Origin: Candidatus Uhrbacteria bacterium
GTDB taxonomy: Bacteria > Patescibacteriota > Patescibacteriia > UBA9934 > GWF2-40-263
Length of the DNA stretch: 16,321 nucleotides
Assembly (NCBI GenBank): GCA_003511125.1
Contig: DOJV01000004.1
Location: 7,921-24,241, forward strand
Direction of reading: 5' to 3'
The notes beneath the pieces are model-generated. The model ran no database searches. It was given only the letters and a program-made list of their open reading frames with translations, and was not told where the DNA came from. This document shows positions 14,258 through 16,321 of this stretch, piece by piece. Numbering within the stretch: position 1 is the first letter of the stretch; the number at the start of each line of letters is the position of its first letter. A program made the position numbers and the translations under genes.

Positions 14258-14263
14258 ATTCAA

Positions 14264-14482
14264 CTAGATTTGTTTTAAAATTTCTCGAAGATTTCCACGA
14301 ACTTCTTTGCCGTCTTTACACTCTTGCTGGGCGCGCAAAACCGCGACAATGGCTTCTTCCTCGGCATAGCGCGACAAAGCCTGGCGCACAACCTCGGCTT
14401 TAGTTGAAGCCGCGCCGCGTTTTACCGTGCGCTCAATAAACGATTCCAGGGTTTGAGTTAAGGGAACGGAAATAGTTGACAT
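14264..14482 (-). CDS. Ribbon-helix-helix antitoxin
   Basis: A 72-aa partner of the downstream RelE-type toxin. The N-terminus (MSTISVPLTQTLESFIERTVKRG) has the strand-helix of ribbon-helix-helix DNA-binding proteins, continued by STKAEVVRQALSRYAEEEA, matching ParD/CopG-like antitoxins. The charged C-terminus (QECKDGKEVRGNLREIL) is the likely toxin-binding tail. The start was set at the ATG at 14482 because homology begins there; the open frame continues 10 residues upstream through the promoter -10. An inverted repeat over the start region suggests autorepression. The gene ends in TAG two codons before the toxin ATG. Confidence 0.88.
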   Translation of the reverse strand: MSTISVPLTQTLESFIERTVKRGAASTKAEVVRQALSRYAEEEAIVAVLRAQQECKDGKEVRGNLREILKQI

Positions 14483-14532
14483 ATGATATGATGTTATGAT
14501 GATATCATACAATTAAATTACCGCTTTGTCAA
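14482..14532 (-). promoter_or_regulatory. Promoter and operator-like palindrome of the toxin-antitoxin operon
   Basis: Minus strand: TTGACA (14527-14532), 17-base spacer, TATGAT (14504-14509). The inverted repeat TATGATAT (14482-14489) / ATATCATA (14502-14509) covers the -10, the transcription start and the first base of the antitoxin ATG. Further ATGAT repeats lie in between. This is the usual arrangement for repression by the antitoxin-toxin complex. Confidence 0.7.
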
Positions 14533-14551
14533 ATATTATCAAAATAAACAA

Positions 14552-14580
14552 TTGACACTTTTCCATTTTTCCCTTATCAT
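14552..14580 (+). promoter_or_regulatory. Sigma70-type promoter of tRNA-Glu
   Basis: TTGACA (14552-14557), a 17-base spacer, TATCAT (14575-14580): the best promoter in the window, as expected for a stable RNA. It lies back to back with the toxin-antitoxin promoter, the two -35 boxes being 19 bases apart. Confidence 0.8.
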
Positions 14581-14626
14581 AATCAAGCCCTAATTGGAAA
14601 ATTTGATAATTTGAAAATTCCAACCT

Positions 14627-14701
14627 GGCCTCATCGTCTAGCGGTTAGGACGGCGCCCTCTCACGGCGCAAACCGGGGTTCGATTCCCCGTGAGGTCACC
14701 A
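14627..14701 (+). tRNA. tRNA-Glu (anticodon CTC)
   Basis: The acceptor GGCCTCA pairs with TGAGGTC (one G-T). The D-arm is GTC...GAC, the anticodon arm GCGCC / CTCTCAC / GGCGC with CTC at 14660-14662, and the T-arm CGGGG TTCGATT CCCCG. The discriminator is A and the CCA end is encoded. The sequence closely follows bacterial tRNA-Glu. It reads GAG codons. Confidence 0.96.
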
Positions 14702-14738
14702 ATAAAACCGCAAGTTAAACGCTTGCGGTTTTATTATT
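14701..14738 (+). terminator. Intrinsic terminator after tRNA-Glu
   Basis: AATAAAACCGCAAG, loop TTAAACG, CTTGCGGTTTTATT: a perfect 14-bp stem that starts on the last A of the CCA end. The T-run is inside the stem, so it could work on both strands. Confidence 0.85.
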
Positions 14739-14789
14739 GATTCAATCTGTCGTTGACAGAGCTCACCTCGCGGCCAAGGAGGCCCAAGC

Positions 14790-15072
14790 ATGCCCGAAGT
14801 CATCAAGGCCAGACCAACCGGAGAGGGATATCCGCCCGTGGGGTTCCTCAGACTCCCGATCCACACCAAAGACATCTCTACGGACAAACAGATGTTCGTG
14901 ATCGACAACCGCGACCTCCTGGTCAACGTCTTGTGCCACACCGGTGGAAGACCGATGGCCGGTGACTCGCGTCGGCGCGATCGGCTGGTTCAAACGGGGA
15001 GGTTCTGCCAAGGATCGCCGGCGGTGGCGAAGAGCACTCGAACAAGACTTCCGCCGCACCCGGGAAAACTAG
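14790..15072 (+). CDS. Small hypothetical protein, probably frameshifted
   Basis: It starts MPEVIKARPTGEGYPPVGF at ATG 14790, with a perfect Shine-Dalgarno AAGGAGG 7 bases upstream. The frame continues to VIDNRDLLVNVLCH near 14938. If this frame is kept, it runs on to 15179 through a strong terminator hairpin and its T-run, giving an implausible tail. The next frame, from about 14941 to TAG at 15070-15072, reads VEDRWPVTRVGAIGWFK then RRRWRRALEQDFRRTREN and stops 28 bases before the terminator. I therefore infer a one-base shift between about 14902 and 14941: a mutation, a sequencing error, or programmed +1 shifting. The joined product would be about 94 residues, basic at the C-terminus, with no known family. 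The codon style matches the other GC-rich small genes. No clear promoter was found; read-through from the tRNA unit is possible. Confidence 0.55.
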
Positions 15073-15100
15073 CGCGCACCGTCCACCACGAGTCGTCTCC

Positions 15101-15130
15101 CTGCCCACAACTGGTGGGCGGCTTTTTTTT
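15101..15130 (+). terminator. Intrinsic terminator after the small hypothetical gene
   Basis: CTGCCCAC, loop AACTG, GTGGGCGG, C, then eight T. It is a strong GC stem with one T-G pair. It lies 28 bases after the inferred TAG at 15072. Confidence 0.9.
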
Positions 15131-15169
15131 ATTTTGCTCTATATTTTTTAACCCCCAAAAAAAACAACC

Positions 15170-15217
15170 AATCCAATAATCCTGCCAATCACCAAAATCC
15201 TAAAAATCCTGGTTCAA
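15170..15217 (+). repeat. 9-bp-period repeat, copy 3
   Basis: AATCCAAT, AATCCTGCC, AATCACCAA, AATCCTAAA, AATCCTGGT, then TCAAAAAC. It is intergenic, about 12 kb from copies 1 and 2, and shares AATCACCAAAATCCT with copy 1 and the terminal AATCCTGGTTCA with both. The rest of the 15131-15229 gap is AT-rich with no gene visible. Confidence 0.8.
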
Positions 15218-15229
15218 AAACTTCTTGTC

Positions 15230-15261
15230 TTGACTTTTTACAAAAAAGAGACCCTTATAAT
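15230..15261 (+). promoter_or_regulatory. Putative promoter of the small membrane protein operon
   Basis: TTGACT (15230-15235) and a consensus TATAAT (15256-15261), but the spacer is 20 bases, longer than the 17 seen elsewhere. The -35 lies 12 bases after the end of repeat copy 3. Confidence 0.45.
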
Positions 15262-15306
15262 TTGGCGTTTGGTTCAAACTCTTATCCCGAAAGGAGTGTG
15301 ACAGCC

Positions 15307-15444
15307 ATGCCTGCCGAAAAACCTGCCCCCAAAAGCGGTTTCCCCAACACCTCGTCCCTTAACGACGGCCCCTCGCTGAGTCTCGTGATCATCGGATCAG
15401 TCGTCGTCGGTCTACTTCTCTCCCTGGCATTCTATCTCCGATGA
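15307..15444 (+). CDS. 45-aa single-pass membrane peptide
   Basis: MPAEKPAPKSGFPNTSS, a short polar Pro/Ser-rich head, followed by one membrane helix (about residues 24-44, LSLVIIGSVVVGLLLSLAFY). The ATG at 15307 has AAGGAG 10 bases upstream; the longer open frame from 15262 would start before that site. The stop TGA overlaps the ATG of the next gene (ATGA, 15441-15444), so the two are translationally coupled and may form a complex. The head is short and there is a single positive residue at the C-terminus; orientation is uncertain. The family is not recognised. Confidence 0.75.
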   Translation: MPAEKPAPKSGFPNTSSLNDGPSLSLVIIGSVVVGLLLSLAFYLR

Positions 15445-15911
15445 AACCAGGGCGTTCACTAGTTCTGGTAATCTTCAGCACGATCTTCTGCGTTTTCCTG
15501 ATCTTCCGCACCGAGCTCGCCCACCACCTCGGCTTCCTCACCGACGCCGACATGGGCCTGCACAGCCAGATGACCATGAACTACGCAAACTACGAACAAG
15601 CCTGCAACAGCTGGCGCGAAGCCGTCCGTCCGCTCCAGTACCCACCAGACCCCGCGACCTACTCCGACTTCCGTGGAATCATCGAACCATCCAGGCTCGC
15701 CGCCGATTCTCTCGAACGACAAGTCACAGAGGCTGAGAATCGAAAGGTCCGGGCCGAAATCGAACACGCGCGTTTGCGCAAAAACGCGGGCTGGAATTTC
15801 TTCAAGAGCTGGCTCGCCAGCGCCACCGACTACACCCACAGTCGCTGGAAATGCAATCGGCCAGACGATAGCGATCAGCCGGTCGAGACCTCTCTCTGTC
15901 TCTTCCGCTAA
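15441..15911 (+). CDS. Hypothetical membrane-anchored protein, coupled to the 45-aa peptide
   Basis: A 156-aa protein with a basic start (MKPGRS), one membrane segment (about residues 7-22, LVLVIFSTIFCVFLIF) and a largely hydrophilic extracytoplasmic part. This includes an aromatic/Asn region (NYANYEQACNSWREAVRPLQ), a Pro-rich loop, and a charged helix likely to form a coiled coil (ADSLERQVTEAENRKVRAEI and following). It has three cysteines outside the membrane segment, the last near the end (CNR and CLFR). I do not recognise the family. Codons are strongly GC-ending, like the paralog pair. It ends in TAA, 23 bases before a hairpin terminator. Confidence 0.8.
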   Translation: MKPGRSLVLVIFSTIFCVFLIFRTELAHHLGFLTDADMGLHSQMTMNYANYEQACNSWREAVRPLQYPPDPATYSDFRGIIEPSRLAADSLERQVTEAENRKVRAEIEHARLRKNAGWNFFKSWLASATDYTHSRWKCNRPDDSDQPVETSLCLFR

Positions 15912-15934
15912 GGCCACACTCGGCCGAAACTCAA

Positions 15935-15967
15935 AGAGCAGCCCACGACAGGCCGCTCTGTTTTTTT
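15935..15967 (+). terminator. Intrinsic terminator of the membrane-protein operon
   Basis: AGAGC-A-GCC, loop CACGACA, GGC-C-GCTCT, G, then seven T. The stem has one A/C mismatch. Confidence 0.85.
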
Positions 15968-16060
15968 AATGTCTAATTTTAAATTCCTAATTTCTAATTA
16001 TGGATTTTAAATTTAAAAAAACCTCCAACATTAGAAATTAAAAATTAGAAATTAGACATT
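15968..16060. repeat. Large AT-rich inverted repeat
   Basis: Two 31-base arms (15968-15998 and 16030-16060) match as inverted copies at 27 of 31 positions, around a 31-base loop. The ends AATGTCTAATTT and TAATTTCTAAT are perfect. The internal unit TAATTTCTAAT repeats within each arm. It fills the gap between two convergent genes and may be a mobile-hairpin remnant or a transcription barrier. Confidence 0.8.
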
Positions 16061-16069
16061 TCCGCCCAA

Positions 16070-16321
16070 TCACTCCACCCATTTCCCGTACTGCCGCACT
16101 AACAACTCACCTGCTCGCAACGGTTCGGCCATGATGTCTTTCACAACTTTTTCCATGCGCGCGCTTTGCGAGCCTTTGATGAGGACAATGTCGCCTTGTT
16201 TGATTTCTTGATCAAGGTGACGGCCGGCGTCGATGGAATTTGAAAACTCGCGAACTTGATTTTGATTCATGCCGGCTTCGAGAGCACCGCGGGCGGTGTC
16301 TCGAGATTTTTCGCCGACGCA
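16070..16321 (-). CDS. murF: UDP-N-acetylmuramoyl-tripeptide--D-alanyl-D-alanine ligase, C-terminal part
   Basis: MurF joins D-Ala-D-Ala to UDP-MurNAc-tripeptide in the last cytoplasmic step of peptidoglycan precursor synthesis. Only the last 83 residues are in the window; the frame is open through base 16321, so the 5' part lies outside. Visible motifs belong to the C-terminal Mur ligase domain: VGEKSRDTARGALEAGM, a DAG segment (NSIDAGRHLDQ), then GDIVLIKGSQSARMEKVVKD, IMAEPLRAGELLVRQ and the end YGKWVE. The KGSxxxRMEKVV string is typical of MurF rather than MurC, D or E. It ends in TGA. It faces the accessory genes convergently, separated by the large inverted repeat. Confidence 0.88.
   Translation of the reverse strand, partial: CVGEKSRDTARGALEAGMNQNQVREFSNSIDAGRHLDQEIKQGDIVLIKGSQSARMEKVVKDIMAEPLRAGELLVRQYGKWVE

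Noticed and set aside
14627..15967. tRNA-Glu as an integration site of a genomic island
   Set aside because: I found no second copy of the tRNA 3' end in the window and no integrase, so only the position is suggestive.

Overview
The window looks like a chromosomal segment from a small-genome bacterium, most likely a Patescibacteria/CPR lineage (Parcubacteria-like). This is inferred from the style of the proteins: a short MetRS without a C-terminal tRNA-binding domain, many unclassifiable small proteins, very short 5' leaders and tight packing. No database search was possible. TGA ends several intact genes (gpsA, SemiSWEET, murF and the ORF overlapping rsmI), so the standard bacterial code applies.

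Layout. 1-3251, minus strand: a truncated hypothetical gene, metG (methionyl-tRNA synthetase), rsmI (16S rRNA methyltransferase), and a GxxExxY-family gene broken by an in-frame TGA. That gene is flanked by inverted copies of a 9-bp-period repeat. 3283-5137: divergent genes for a membrane-anchored DUF3179 protein and a SIMPL-domain protein. 5193-7235: two hypothetical genes on the minus strand. 7330-10303, minus strand: a SemiSWEET sugar transporter, gpsA and an overlapping shortened glycerol-kinase-like gene that carries a minisatellite, and, upstream, a membrane-anchored thioredoxin of the VKOR-partner type. 10385-12211: typA/bipA with its own promoter and terminator.

12298-15911 is an accessory stretch: GC-rich small genes with strong Shine-Dalgarno sites, clear sigma70-type promoters and individual terminators. 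It holds a divergent pair of transcription units (a tail-anchored protein against two tandem paralogs of an unknown family), a RelE-type toxin-antitoxin pair with an operator-like palindrome, tRNA-Glu(CTC), a probably frameshifted small gene, and a 45-aa membrane peptide overlapping a 156-aa membrane protein. After a large AT-rich inverted repeat, the window ends in the 3' part of murF.

Functionally, the housekeeping part covers translation (metG, rsmI, typA, tRNA), cell wall (murF), glycerol-3-phosphate metabolism (gpsA and the kinase), sugar transport and extracytoplasmic thiol chemistry. The most unusual items are the paralog pair with its divergent control region, the 9-bp repeat system around the GxxExxY gene, the minisatellite inside the kinase, and the contrast between near-leaderless housekeeping genes and SD-led accessory genes.
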